Source: Pseudorhodoferax soli (lineage in GTDB: Bacteria; Pseudomonadota; Gammaproteobacteria; Burkholderiales; Burkholderiaceae_C). Taken from it: a stretch of 64,000 nucleotides of DNA. The DNA lies in assembly GCF_003337555.1 (NCBI RefSeq), contig NZ_QPJK01000015.1, forward strand, positions 88,313 to 152,312, given 5' to 3'. The position numbers and the translations under genes were made by a program. This document shows positions 52,973 to 62,161 of the stretch, one piece after another. Position 1 is the first letter of the stretch, and each line of letters opens with the position of its first letter. Under the pieces are notes generated by a model. That model was not told where the DNA came from. It was given only the letters and a program-made list of their open reading frames with translations, and ran no database searches.

Positions 52973-53773
52973 TCAATGCGCGGCGCGGTAGCGCAGCGCC
53001 GGGCTGTTGGTGGACAGGTGGGCCGCCATGGCGCGGCGCGCGGCCTCGAAGGCGTCCCACTCCTCGGCCTGGTGCAGCGAGGGAATGGTCACGCGCTCGC
53101 CGCGGTCGAAGCCCAGCAGCGCAGCGTCGACCAGGTCTTCGGCGCGCATCACGATGGCGGCGTCCAGGTGCTCCACCGGCAGGCCGCCGGTGGCCCAGAA
53201 ATCCGTGGCGGTGGCGCCGGGCAGCACGGCCTGCACGTGGATGCCCTTGCCGGCCAGCTCGTGCTGCAGCGACTGGCTGAAGGCCAGCACGAAGGCCTTG
53301 CTGCCGCCGTACACGCCGTTCAGCGTCTCCGGCGAGACCGCGACGATGGACGAGATGTTGATGAGGGCGCCGCGGCCGCGCGCGACGAAGCCGGGCACCG
53401 CCGCATAGGTCAGCCGCGTGAGCGCGGTGACTTTGAGCGCGATCATGCGTGTCATCGCCTCCACGTCGCTCTGCAGCAGCGGCGTGTGCGTGCCGATGCC
53501 GGCGTTGTTGACCAGCAGCGTGATGCTGGCGTCCTGCCGCAGCTTGGCCTCCACGCTGGCCAGCGCGGCGGTGTCGTTCAGGTCGGCCGGGAACACTTCC
53601 ACTGCGCGGCCGGTGCGCGTGCTGATGCCCTTGGCCAGCGCGTTCAGCCGCTCGCGGTTGCGGGCGACCAGCACCAGGTCGTAGCCGCGCTGTGCCAGCC
53701 GTTCGGCGTACAGCGCGCCGATGCCGGTCGAGGCGCCGGTGATGAGGGCCGTGCCCGGATGTGCTTGTGTCAT
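52973..53773 (-). CDS. Short-chain dehydrogenase/reductase, 266 aa
   Basis: Classical SDR: cofactor motif TGASTGIG, NNAG, catalytic Ser in INISSIVAVS and YxxK as YGGSK. Resembles the DltE/YqjQ-like SDR group. First gene of the - strand set SDR, AKR, thiolase; divergent from the GlxA regulator at 53884. The ATG 53773 has SD GGAG; longer in-frame starts lack one. Confidence 0.93.
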   Translation of the reverse strand: MTQAHPGTALITGASTGIGALYAERLAQRGYDLVLVARNRERLNALAKGISTRTGRAVEVFPADLNDTAALASVEAKLRQDASITLLVNNAGIGTHTPLLQSDVEAMTRMIALKVTALTRLTYAAVPGFVARGRGALINISSIVAVSPETLNGVYGGSKAFVLAFSQSLQHELAGKGIHVQAVLPGATATDFWATGGLPVEHLDAAIVMRAEDLVDAALLGFDRGERVTIPSLHQAEEWDAFEAARRAMAAHLSTNSPALRYRAAH

Positions 53774-53829
53774 GTGTCGCTCCGTCGTGTTCAGGTTGGG
53801 ATGGGACGCATGTTGCGCCGTGCGGCGCA

Positions 53830-53842
53830 TGGCGTAAATGAC
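53830..53842. promoter_or_regulatory. GlxA-type box 3 (partial)
   Basis: TGGCGTAAATGAC, identical to the first 13 bp of boxes 1 and 2, in the divergent promoter between the SDR gene and a GlxA regulator gene. The sequence then diverges (GTATATAGTGCG), which may reflect a different GlxA protein reading it. Confidence 0.5.
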
Positions 53843-53883
53843 GTATATAGTGCGTTTTCAAGACATCGACGAAAGGCATCTCC

Positions 53884-54834
53884 ATGCACCGCCTCGGCTA
53901 CCTGCTGCCACCGGGCTTCCAGGTCATCGCCCTGGGCACCCAGGCGGTGTTCGAGTTCGCCAACCTGGTGGCGGGCGAGCCCTTCTATGCCGTCGACAAC
54001 TACGCGCTGGGCGGAGGCGAGGTGCATGCCTCGTTCGGCGTGTCGGTGCAGACACGCGCGCTCACCGCGCGCAGCCAGGCCGACACGTGGATGGTGGTGG
54101 GCGTGGTGAATCCTCTGGCCGCACCCGCGGCACCGGAGCTGCTGCGCCTGGTGCGCAAGCTCGGCGCGCAGGCGCGCCGCACCGTGGGGCTGTGCACCGG
54201 CGCCTTCTTGCTGGCCGAGGCCGGCCTGCTGGCGGGCCGGCGCGCCACCACGCACTGGGCCCATGCCGAAGCCATGCAGCAGCGCCACCCCGACATCCAG
54301 GTCGAGCCCGACCGCATCTACATCGCCGACGGCCCGGTCTGGACCTCGGCCGGCATGACGGCCGAGTTCGACCTGGCGCTGGGCCTGGTCGAGAAGGACC
54401 TGGGCGCCGAAACGGCGCGCGCCGTGGCGCATGGGCTGGTGATGCACCAGCGCCGCGCGGGCGGGCAATCGCAGCACTCCGAGATGCTCAAGCTCGCGCC
54501 CAAGTCCGACCGCATCCAGCAGGCGCTGGAGCACGCGCGCCGCAACCTGGCCGGCCCGCTGAGCGTGGAGGAGCTGGCCGAGGCCGCGCACCTGAGCCCG
54601 CGCCAGTTCAGCCGCGTGTTCACCGCGGAGACCGGGCAGTCACCGGCCAAGGCGGTCGAGGGGCTGCGCCTGGAGGCGGCCCGCCTGATGGTCGAGCAGG
54701 GCCGCCATCCGCTCGAAGTGGTGGCACGCGAGACGGGTTTCCGCGACCGCCGCCACCTGCGCGAGGCCTTCCTGCGCGGCTTCGGCACGCCCCCACAGGC
54801 GGTGCGGCGCGGCGCGCGCGACGCCGCGCACTGA
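53884..54834 (+). CDS. GlxA family transcriptional regulator, 316 aa
   Basis: DJ-1-like N-terminal domain (VGLCTGAFLLAEAGLLAGR with Cys at the elbow) and AraC double HTH at the C-terminus (LAEAAHLSPRQFSRVFTAETG; GFRDRRHLREAFLRGFG). Second GlxA regulator in the window. Divergent from the SDR/AKR/thiolase set, which it probably controls. Its stop is 2 nt from the end of the converging GMC gene. Confidence 0.92.
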   Translation: MHRLGYLLPPGFQVIALGTQAVFEFANLVAGEPFYAVDNYALGGGEVHASFGVSVQTRALTARSQADTWMVVGVVNPLAAPAAPELLRLVRKLGAQARRTVGLCTGAFLLAEAGLLAGRRATTHWAHAEAMQQRHPDIQVEPDRIYIADGPVWTSAGMTAEFDLALGLVEKDLGAETARAVAHGLVMHQRRAGGQSQHSEMLKLAPKSDRIQQALEHARRNLAGPLSVEELAEAAHLSPRQFSRVFTAETGQSPAKAVEGLRLEAARLMVEQGRHPLEVVARETGFRDRRHLREAFLRGFGTPPQAVRRGARDAAH

Positions 54835-54836
54835 GC

Positions 54837-56486
54837 CTACGCGCGCGCGTCCGCCAGCACCCAGGCCGCTGCCTTCTCGGCCATCATCAAGGTCGGGCTG
54901 TTGGTGTTGCCGCTGGTGATGCTGGGCATGGCGCCCGCATCCACCACGCGCAGGCCGGCGATCACGCCGCCCTTGCCATCGCGCACCCGCAGGCGGCTGT
55001 CCAGCACGGCCATGGGGTCGCCGTCGCGGCCCATGGCGGTCGTGCCCACCGGGTGGAAGATGGTGGTGGCGATGTCGCCGGCCAGGCGCGCCAGGTCGTC
55101 GTCGCTCTGGTACTGCGCGCCGGGCTTGAACTCCTCGGGCTTGAACTTCGCCAGCGCGGGTTGGGCGGCGATGCGCCGCGTCACACGCAGCGAATCGGCG
55201 GCCACCTTGCGGTCGGCATCGGTGCTCAGGTAGTTGGGCGCAATCGCCGGCGCATCGCCGAAGCGCGGGCTCTTGAGGCGCACGCTGCCGCGGCTCGTCG
55301 GGTTCAGGTTGCAGACGCTGGCGGTGAACGCCGGAAAGCTGTGCAGCGGCTCGCCGAAGGCGTCGAGCGAGAGCGGCTGCACGTGGTATTCGAGATTCGC
55401 ATAGGGCTGGCCAGGGTCGCTGCGGGTGAACGCGCCGAGCTGCGAAGGCGCCATGCTCATCGGCCCGCTGCGCGACAGCAGGTACTCCAGCCCGATGCGG
55501 GCCTTGCCCGCCAGCGTGGAGGCCAGCACGTTCAGCGTGGGCGCGCCGCTGATCTTGTAGACCGCGCGGATCTGCAGGTGGTCCTGCAGGTTCTCGCCCA
55601 CCCCAGGCAGCTCGGCCTGCACGTCGATGCCGTGCTGGCGCAGCAGCGCGCCCGGTCCGATGCCCGAGAGCTGCAGGATCTGCGGCGAGCCGACCGCGCC
55701 GGCGCACAGCAGCACCTCGCCCTTGGCGCGCACGGTGACGAGCTCGCCACCCGTCCAGACCTCCGCACCGGTGCAGCGCAGGCTGCCATCGCCCTGGCGC
55801 TCCAGCAGCAACCGCGCCACCTGGCCACCGGTCCACAGTTCGAAGTTGGGCCGGCCGTAGCAGGCCGGCCGCAGGAAGGCCTTGGCCGTGTTCCAGCGCC
55901 AGCCGTTCTTCTGGTTGACCTGGAAGTAGCCCACGCCCTCGTTGTCGCCGCGGTTGAAGTCGGTGCTGTGCGGCACGCCGGCCTGCTGCGCAGCCTGGGC
56001 GAAGGCGTCCAGGATGTCCCAGCGCAGGCGCTGCTTCTCCACACGCCACTCGCCGCCGGCGCCATGCATCTCGTCCGCGCCGAGATAGTGGTCCTCGTGC
56101 TGCTTGAAGGCCGGCAGCACGTTCTGCCAGCGCCAGGCCTCGTCGCCCGTGGCAGCGGCCCAGCCGTCGTAGTCGCGCGCCTGGCCGCGCATGTAGATCA
56201 TGCCGTTGATGCTGGAGCAGCCGCCCAGCGTCTTGCCGCGCGGGTAGCGCAGCGTGCGGCCGTTGAGGCCGGCGTCGGGCTCGGTCTGGTAGAGCCAGTC
56301 GGTGCGCGGGTTGCCGATGCAGTAGAGGTAGCCCACCGGAATGTGGATCCAGTGGTAGTCGTCCTTGCCGCCGGCCTCGATCAGCAGCACGCGCTGGCGC
56401 GGGTCCTTGCTCAGGCGGTTGGCCATCAGGCTCCCGGCCGTGCCTGCGCCGATGACGATGTGGTCGAAGGTATTGCTGCCGCTCAT
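54837..56486 (-). CDS. GMC family FAD oxidoreductase (choline dehydrogenase-like), 549 aa
   Basis: ADP-binding motif VIGAGTAGSLMANRLS, GMC signature 1 GKTLGGCSSINGMIYMRG, signature 2 in GAVGSPQILQLSGIG, and the catalytic His in FHPVGTTAMG with the final TSGNTNSPTLMMAEKAA. Length is that of BetA-like dehydrogenases. These oxidise primary or secondary alcohols with a quinone or other acceptor. No betaine aldehyde dehydrogenase lies nearby, so choline need not be the substrate. Divergent LysR at 56576. Confidence 0.93.
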   Translation of the reverse strand: MSGSNTFDHIVIGAGTAGSLMANRLSKDPRQRVLLIEAGGKDDYHWIHIPVGYLYCIGNPRTDWLYQTEPDAGLNGRTLRYPRGKTLGGCSSINGMIYMRGQARDYDGWAAATGDEAWRWQNVLPAFKQHEDHYLGADEMHGAGGEWRVEKQRLRWDILDAFAQAAQQAGVPHSTDFNRGDNEGVGYFQVNQKNGWRWNTAKAFLRPACYGRPNFELWTGGQVARLLLERQGDGSLRCTGAEVWTGGELVTVRAKGEVLLCAGAVGSPQILQLSGIGPGALLRQHGIDVQAELPGVGENLQDHLQIRAVYKISGAPTLNVLASTLAGKARIGLEYLLSRSGPMSMAPSQLGAFTRSDPGQPYANLEYHVQPLSLDAFGEPLHSFPAFTASVCNLNPTSRGSVRLKSPRFGDAPAIAPNYLSTDADRKVAADSLRVTRRIAAQPALAKFKPEEFKPGAQYQSDDDLARLAGDIATTIFHPVGTTAMGRDGDPMAVLDSRLRVRDGKGGVIAGLRVVDAGAMPSITSGNTNSPTLMMAEKAAAWVLADARA

Positions 56487-56575
56487 GCGTGTGTCTCCCT
56501 GGGGGCGCGAGTGTCGCCTGCACGCACCAGCGAAGCCAATGAGTTCTGACCCCTACTGGTATAAGCGGCGCAAAT

Positions 56576-57484
56576 ATGAATCCCGCCCTGCTCGACCTGC
56601 ACCTGCTGCGCGCGTTCGTCGCCGTGGCGCGCCAAGGCAGCGTCTCGCGCGCGGCCACGCAGCTGCACCGCACGCAGCCTGCACTGAGCCTGCAGCTGAA
56701 GAAGCTGGCCGAGGCCAGCGGGCTGGAACTGTTCCAGCGCGGCGCCCACGGCATGGTGCTCTCGGCCGATGGCGCCGCGCTGCTGCAGCTGGCCGAACGC
56801 ACCCTGGCCGCGGCCGACGACTTCGCGCGCGGCGTCGAGCGGCTGCACGGCAGCGCGCGCGGCCTGCTGCGCATCGGCACCATCCTCGACCCCTCGTTCC
56901 TGCGCCTGGGCGACTGGCTCGGCGCGCTGGTGCGCTCGGCGCCGCAGATCGCGACCGAGCTGCGCCACGGCATCAGCGGCAGCGTGATGGCGCAGCTGCA
57001 GCAAGGCCAGCTGGACGTGTGCTTCTACCTGAGCCCCAGCCTGGCCGCCACCGAGGCGCTGCAACCGGCGCTGGCCGGGCGCACGCTGACGCGCTTCGAC
57101 TACCGCGTGGTGGCGCCCGCCGGCTGGGGGCCGCAGGTGGCGGGGCGCGACTGGGAAGCACTGGCCACGCTGCCCTGGCTGGAGACGCCACCCGAGTCCG
57201 CGCACCACCGGCTGCTGCAGGGCGTGTTCGGCCCACGCGGACTGGCACCGCGCCGTGCTGCGCTGGTCGACCAGGAGGCTTCGATGCTGGACCTCATCAA
57301 GTCGGGCGTGGGCCTGTCGCTGGTGCGCGATGCGATCGCCATGCGCGAGAGCCAGCAGCATGGCCTGGCCGTGGCGGACCAGGTGCGCATCGGCTGCGAG
57401 CTACAGTTCGTGTGCTTGGCGGGGCGGCGGGAGGACGCGGTGGTGCAGGCGGCGTGGAGGGCGCTGGAGCAGGTGTGGGGTTGA
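56576..57484 (+). CDS. LysR family transcriptional regulator, 302 aa
   Basis: N-terminal winged HTH (LHLLRAFVAVARQGSVSRAATQLHRTQPALSLQLKKL) and periplasmic-binding-like effector domain. Divergent from the GMC dehydrogenase with an 89-bp shared promoter, so it is the likely regulator of that gene. Confidence 0.93.
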   Translation: MNPALLDLHLLRAFVAVARQGSVSRAATQLHRTQPALSLQLKKLAEASGLELFQRGAHGMVLSADGAALLQLAERTLAAADDFARGVERLHGSARGLLRIGTILDPSFLRLGDWLGALVRSAPQIATELRHGISGSVMAQLQQGQLDVCFYLSPSLAATEALQPALAGRTLTRFDYRVVAPAGWGPQVAGRDWEALATLPWLETPPESAHHRLLQGVFGPRGLAPRRAALVDQEASMLDLIKSGVGLSLVRDAIAMRESQQHGLAVADQVRIGCELQFVCLAGRREDAVVQAAWRALEQVWG

Positions 57485-57496
57485 GACCGGTGACGG

Positions 57497-58915
57497 TCAC
57501 GGATCCGCTGCATGCGGGGCGCCCGGAATTTCAATCCCATTGCGTCTCATCGCAGCTTGCAGTGCCTTGATGTTCTCTCGCTTCTCGGCGATCGCGCGAC
57601 CTTGACGGCTGAGGGCATCCTCGAGCTGAGCGATCTTGGCTTCCCTCGATCTCAGCGCCGCCTCAAGCTCGGCGACGTGCCGATCTTCACCGGCCGTCGC
57701 GCGCACCACATCCGGCGCAGGAGCAACCGCTGGTGGCAGGTCGCCCAGCGTGGAGTACGGAAAAGCGCGCCGACAGCTCCGCGGATCGCGAACACCAAGG
57801 CGTCCACACCAGTATGCGTCGATGCGTTCGCACAGTTGGAAGTAGAGCCTGTCGAAATGCACATCACAGGCCTCGGTATCGATGGTGTGTGCCCAGGTTT
57901 CTGGCATGGCCGGAAGAACGCCTTGATTCTCCCGTACCCACGCCGTGAAGGCATTGCGATAGCCGCCGCCCGAATGCGCATGGACCAGCTGGTTCCTCAT
58001 GCCATTGAGCAAATCTGCAACCGGTCGATCCACGCCCAGCATCCGCGCTGTCGCTTCGCCACCCAGCTGTCGCTGCCCATCCAGCATCTCGACGCATATC
58101 ATGAGGAGCAGGTAGCGCATCTCCAGGAAGAGCTCCGGGCTTTTGCCTTGTACGGTGATCGCCGCCGCGAACCGCAACACCTCGAACTCGTCCTGCGGCA
58201 TTTGCAGCAAGGTGCGGAGCATGTCGTGGATCGGCGCTCGACACACGCCCCCATCCTTGAACATGGGCAGCTGGCTCGGAGGTGGTGTCGCAGCAGAGCG
58301 ATACAGCGCGCAGCGATCTGGCGACATGCTGAGGACGTAAGGCAGAGGCGCGCCACAGGCCAGTTGCAAGGCAGTGCTGAGACGGCCCCAGCCCTGTGCG
58401 GGCAGCTCGTCGCTGCCAAGGAAGATGCCGTTGGCGCCAGCGCTGAGCACGATGGCTTGGTGCCCTGGACACTCCACTGCAGAAGGCAGCCACATGCTCT
58501 GAGGCCAGTTCTGCAGCAGCACCCAATGTGCGGGGCGCGTGCGCGGGCCCACGAGGTCGAAGTCAACCCGCTGCGCCTCAACAGGCTGCATCCGCAGGCG
58601 CTGCTCGTCCACGGAATTGTCAGACCACTCATCTTCCGGCCATTCCCTCAGTGGATTGATCCGCCTCACCCTTAGCTCGTCAGCAGAGAGCGTCCAAGGC
58701 CCGTGTTCCAGCACCACATTGCGCAGCAAGATGGGCACAGGGGGTGAGCGACGCCACTCCACATCCCTGAGCACTCCCAACAGGTCGGAATCAGGTGCGA
58801 AGCGCAGTTTCGAAAGCAAGCTCGCGTGGCGTCCAGAAGACTGCGAGCCTGTGCGCACTGCAGTGGTCCTCCGGAAGAAGAAGATCGGCGCGGCCAGCCC
58901 ATTCGCCTTCCGCAA
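57497..58915 (-). CDS. Uncharacterised protein, 472-aa frame, probable main part of the third gene of the ccd unit
   Basis: No family recognised. The frame has several regions: an N-terminal part rich in Trp/Arg (DVEWRRSPPVPILLRNVVLEH), a middle helical domain (FLEMRYLLLMICVEMLDGQ; MRNQLVHAHSGGGYRNAF, HEPN-like in flavour only) and a C-terminal coiled coil (about 415-455, ELEAALRSREAKIAQLEDA). The only available start is a TTG at 58915 without SD. The neighbouring frame at 58791-58994 reads more naturally at the N-terminus, so this frame probably lacks its true start because of a +1 shift near 58800. Codon use is less extreme than in the neighbours. Confidence 0.6.
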   Translation of the reverse strand: MRKANGLAAPIFFFRRTTAVRTGSQSSGRHASLLSKLRFAPDSDLLGVLRDVEWRRSPPVPILLRNVVLEHGPWTLSADELRVRRINPLREWPEDEWSDNSVDEQRLRMQPVEAQRVDFDLVGPRTRPAHWVLLQNWPQSMWLPSAVECPGHQAIVLSAGANGIFLGSDELPAQGWGRLSTALQLACGAPLPYVLSMSPDRCALYRSAATPPPSQLPMFKDGGVCRAPIHDMLRTLLQMPQDEFEVLRFAAAITVQGKSPELFLEMRYLLLMICVEMLDGQRQLGGEATARMLGVDRPVADLLNGMRNQLVHAHSGGGYRNAFTAWVRENQGVLPAMPETWAHTIDTEACDVHFDRLYFQLCERIDAYWCGRLGVRDPRSCRRAFPYSTLGDLPPAVAPAPDVVRATAGEDRHVAELEAALRSREAKIAQLEDALSRQGRAIAEKRENIKALQAAMRRNGIEIPGAPHAADP

Positions 58916-58994
58916 AAATCTGCGCGAGATCCACCATCTCGAATCCTTGCTTGTGGGCGGGCACTGCTCGCCTGATGACGCGTTTCAACCCCAC
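58791..58994 (-). pseudogene. Probable N-terminal part of the 57497-58915 gene in another frame
   Basis: A 67-codon frame starts at GTG 58994 (overlapping the ccdB stop by 10 nt) or at ATG 58937 and reads MVDLAQIFAEGEWAGRADLL to a TGA at 58791. The codon pattern looks coding, while the overlapping part of the 57497-58915 frame looks like a shadow (IFFFRRTT). Joining the two by a one-base shift between about 58791 and 58820 gives a protein near 500 aa. Either a real frameshift mutation, a sequencing error, or an independent small gene. Confidence 0.5.
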
Positions 58995-59314
58995 GAGCGC
59001 GTCAGCAGTTCATCCATGGCATCTGCAATGCGCTGCCCGTCGTCCGCCAGGGACACCACCTTTTGGCCGAGTTGGTCCACGGCGACGGACACCGTGTCCA
59101 AAGGATGCAGCACCACATCGACGCCCTCGATCCGAAACACCGGATTCAAGCGCGAGCCCGCCATGCTGCCCTTGCGCGGCAGTTCCGCGCGCAGAACCAG
59201 CGGCACCACGACACGACGCCGATAGCCGTCGGACAGCGATGACTGCACCACCACGACGAACGGAATCGCATCGCGCAGGCTGCCCCGGTTGCGGTGCACG
59301 TCGAACTGCGCCAT
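58985..59314 (-). CDS. ccdB: CcdB family toxin, 109 aa
   Basis: CcdB fold: MAQFDVHRNRG at the start, FVVVVQSSLSDGYRRRVVVPL, LNPVFRIEGVDVVLHP and the C-terminal helix region ADDGQRIADAMDELL. CcdB proteins poison DNA gyrase. The gyrase-binding C-terminus differs from the F-plasmid protein (no Trp-Gly-Ile end; here RSWG), so target activity is not certain. Follows ccdA by 10 nt with SD GAGGA. Confidence 0.9.
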   Translation of the reverse strand: MAQFDVHRNRGSLRDAIPFVVVVQSSLSDGYRRRVVVPLVLRAELPRKGSMAGSRLNPVFRIEGVDVVLHPLDTVSVAVDQLGQKVVSLADDGQRIADAMDELLTRSWG

Positions 59315-59324
59315 GGCACCGTCC

Positions 59325-59570
59325 TCACAAGGTGGTGTGTTCGTCCGCCAAGGAGCCAATCCTGGCGTGCACCTCGTTCCAGCCCGCAGTACAGGCATCG
59401 GCACGCTGCCGACGCTCGGCCTGCGCCGCGCTCTCGCGGTGGACATATTCGGTCAGCAAGGCTTCGACCGTGGCCGACAGATTGGGACTGTAGCGACGCG
59501 CCTCATCGACCAAGGCTTCGTTCAGGCTGAGGTTGATTGCACGTTTGCGGCGTTCGGCCAGATCGGTCAT
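59325..59570 (-). CDS. ccdA: CcdA family antitoxin, 81 aa
   Basis: RHH N-terminus (RKRAINLSLNEALVDEARRY), the central NLSATVEALLTEYV helix and the toxin-binding tail ending IGSLADEHTTL, which parallels the F-plasmid CcdA tail. ATG 59570 follows AAGGA at good spacing; ATG 59591 would add seven residues. Encoded upstream of ccdB as usual. Represses its own promoter in known systems. Confidence 0.9.
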   Translation of the reverse strand: MTDLAERRKRAINLSLNEALVDEARRYSPNLSATVEALLTEYVHRESAAQAERRQRADACTAGWNEVHARIGSLADEHTTL

Positions 59571-59727
59571 ATCGGCATCCTTGATGCGCATGGCATGCGC
59601 ACGCCAGCAGTCTAGCAAGCGCGCTCGATGCATGTAAGGCCTGCAGTTTGCGCAGCTGCCGTCATCAGCGGTCTGTGGTATGCCAGGACAATCGACGCGC
59701 TCCATCGTCATCCATCCATTCGCTGTC

Positions 59728-60438
59728 ATGTCCAACGCCAACGCACCCCACCCCCTGGTCCTCGTCCCTGGCCTGCTCTGCGACGCCATGCTTTGGGCGC
59801 CGCAGATCGAAGGGCTCGCCGACATCGCCGACGCCTGGGTGCCTGCGCCCACGCAGCACGCCACGGTCGACGCACTCGCCAGCGCTGCGCTGGCCGCCTG
59901 TCCGTTCGAGCGCTTCGCGCTGGCCGGCCTGTCCATGGGCGGCTACATCGCCATGGCCATGCAGCGCCAGGCGCCGCAGCGCGTCACGCACCTGGCCCTG
60001 CTGGACACCAACGCCGTCGCCGATGCGCCGGCCGCCAGCGCCGCACGCCGCGAACTGGTGGCGCGTGGCCGCGCCGAAGGCATGGGCGCCGCGGCGGACG
60101 CGCTGCTGCCACGCCTGGTGTGGCCGCAGGCGCCGCGGCATGCGGCGCTGCGCGCCACTGTCCGGAGCATGGCCTGGAACGTGGGCGTGGACGCCTTCGC
60201 GCGGCAGCAGGAGGCCATCATCGGCCGGCCCGATGCGCGCGGCGCGCTGGCGGCCGTGGCCTGCCCCACCTTGGTGGCTTGCGGCGCGCACGACCTGCTG
60301 ACGCCGCCTGCGCTGCACGAGGAAATGGCGGCGCTGGTGCCCGGTGCGCGGCTGCAGGTGTTCGCCGATTGCGGCCACCTGAGCACGCTGGAGCAGCCCG
60401 GGGCCGTGAACCAGGCGCTGCGCGACTGGCTGGGCTGA
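59728..60438 (+). CDS. Alpha/beta hydrolase, 236 aa
   Basis: Alpha/beta hydrolase with oxyanion segment LVPGLLCDAMLW, nucleophile GLSMGGY (Ser72 by count), acid in CGAHDLLTPP and His in CGHLSTLEQP. Compact cap domain. The upstream in-frame extension to 59680 lacks an SD. Substrate unknown; no operon partner. Confidence 0.9.
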   Translation: MSNANAPHPLVLVPGLLCDAMLWAPQIEGLADIADAWVPAPTQHATVDALASAALAACPFERFALAGLSMGGYIAMAMQRQAPQRVTHLALLDTNAVADAPAASAARRELVARGRAEGMGAAADALLPRLVWPQAPRHAALRATVRSMAWNVGVDAFARQQEAIIGRPDARGALAAVACPTLVACGAHDLLTPPALHEEMAALVPGARLQVFADCGHLSTLEQPGAVNQALRDWLG

Positions 60439-60442
60439 AGCT

Positions 60443-61093
60443 TCAGCGGGGCAGCGCGGCGGCCAGGACCTGCGCCGCACGTCTGAGTCGTCGCCATCGA
60501 TCGCCACCGAGATGCGCGCAGGCGGGACCGATGGTGGCTTGCAGCGCGGCGCGGTGCTCGCCGAAGTAGTGCATGGCCTCGCCGTCGCCCTGCTCCAGCA
60601 GCGCCTGTAAGTGCGCGCGATGGCGGCTGGCGGCTGGCGGCCAGGCGGCCGTGGCCGTTGGCAGCTGGCGCAGATGCGGTCACCGCAGTCACTGCGGGCA
60701 CCGCGTACTGGAAGACAGCGACCAGCGCACCGAGGCGGCGCGCCAGGCTTCGAGTGCTGGGGAGAGGCTGCCAAGGCGTCGCCCTGGTCATGGCCGCCTC
60801 CAGCTCGGCGGCCATGCCTGCAGCGGCGAAGCCCCCAGATTGCCCGCCAGTCCTCGCAGGATAGTCCCCGCCGCCAGCGACGGCACCGCTGCAGCCGTTG
60901 GGATGGCCGGCACCGGCAGCCCCTGCCGCGGCCGCATCGAGCGCACCAGCGCCTGCCAGAGTTGCTCGGACTCGATAGGCGTGGCCACGAAGTCCTTCAT
61001 GCCGGCCGCGGCACAGCGCTCGCGGTCTCCCTGCACGGCGTTCGCCGTCATGGCGTTCTGCTCGGGAGCGCGAGGGCGCCAGGGGCGCGACAA
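60443..61093 (-). pseudogene. Decayed 3' end of a hybrid histidine kinase gene
   Basis: The - strand holds pieces of a multi-domain kinase in different frames. 60960-61060 encodes a receiver-domain end (MTANAVQGDRERCAAAGMKD). The region near 60780-60900 resembles the linker to an Hpt domain. 60443-60650 encodes the family-typical last segment (ALLEQGDGEAMHYFGEHRAA to a stop at 60443). The frames are not continuous and the N-terminal kinase part is missing. It resembles the end of the 26821-30873 kinase but is not a close copy. Confidence 0.7.
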
Positions 61094-61127
61094 AACCTAG
61101 GCAGTGAGGCATTTGAAGGTCCTTCCT

Positions 61128-62051
61128 TCAGGCGCCGAAGCCCTCGGCGAAGGCCCGGCGCAGGTAAGCCACGAAGGCCTCGACCGCGCGCGGCACGTAG
61201 GGCGCGTAGGGCCGGATGGCGTACAGCGTCTCACTGAACTGGCCCTCGACCTTCCAGTCCGGCAACACCTGCTGCAGCTGGCCGGCGCGCAACGCAGCCT
61301 GGGCGCTGAAGTCGGGCACCAGCGCGATGCCCAGGCCAGCCAGCGCGGCGTCGCGCAGCGCCTCGCTGTTGTTGGCGGCGAAGGCGCCGGCCACGGGCAC
61401 CACCAGGCGTTCGGCGTCGCGCAGCAGCGTCCAGCCCGCCACCTGGCCAGCGCGCGGGTAGTGCAGGCAGTCGTGTGTGCGCAGTGCGTCCGGGTTGGCC
61501 GGCGCGCCGCGTCGGCGCAGGTAGGCTCGGCTGGCCACCAGAAGCGAGTGTGTGGGCGCCAGCAGCCAGGCCACATGCGTCTCGGGCGGCGCGGCGGTGT
61601 GGCGCACGGCCAGGTCGAAGCCTTCCACCGCGAGCGGACGCAGGCCGTCGGACAGGTCCAGCTCCAGCCGCACCTGCGGGTGCGCGCGCAGGAACTCGGG
61701 CAGGCGCGGCACGAGTTGCTGGCGTGCGAAGGCCACGGGCGCCGTCACGCGCAGCAGGCCCTGCGGCGCATCGGCCAGGTCGCGCACGGCGGCGAAGCTC
61801 TGCTGGATCTGCGCGAAGGCGCCGCGGGTGCCGTCGGCCAGGCGCTGGCCGGCCTCGGTCAGCCGCACGCTGCGCGTGGTGCGCTGCACCAGCGGCACGC
61901 CAGCGGCGCGCTCCAGCTCGGCGATGCGCTGGCTCATGGCGGCCTTGCTGATGCCCAGGCGTGCCGCCGCGGCTGTGAAGCTGCCGTGTTCGCCGAGCAC
62001 GGCCAGTGCGTGCAGCGTGCTCCAGAGCGCGTCGGTTTTTTCGGAAGACAT
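61128..62051 (-). CDS. LysR family transcriptional regulator, 307 aa
   Basis: Winged HTH ([36 protein letters not shown]) and a substrate-binding-like domain of the CrgA/DmlR-type LysR group ([33 protein letters not shown]). Divergent from mmsA (111-bp gap), which it probably regulates. A short dyad around 62055-62080 (TGTATTGTTCACC and GGCGAACAATCA) may be its site. Confidence 0.93.
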   Translation of the reverse strand: MSSEKTDALWSTLHALAVLGEHGSFTAAAARLGISKAAMSQRIAELERAAGVPLVQRTTRSVRLTEAGQRLADGTRGAFAQIQQSFAAVRDLADAPQGLLRVTAPVAFARQQLVPRLPEFLRAHPQVRLELDLSDGLRPLAVEGFDLAVRHTAAPPETHVAWLLAPTHSLLVASRAYLRRRGAPANPDALRTHDCLHYPRAGQVAGWTLLRDAERLVVPVAGAFAANNSEALRDAALAGLGIALVPDFSAQAALRAGQLQQVLPDWKVEGQFSETLYAIRPYAPYVPRAVEAFVAYLRRAFAEGFGA

Positions 62052-62161
62052 GGTGTGTATTGTTCACCATGGCGAACAATCAGTTCAGCCGGCCTGCCTG
62101 TACAAGGCCTGTAGCGCTTCCTAGACTTGCGGCCTCTCCCACTCTCACGCGAGACAAACCC

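Noticed and set aside
57864..58526. 220-codon frame overlapping the uncharacterised third gene
   Set aside because: No coding-like composition, no SD, and it lies fully within the better-supported 472-codon frame.
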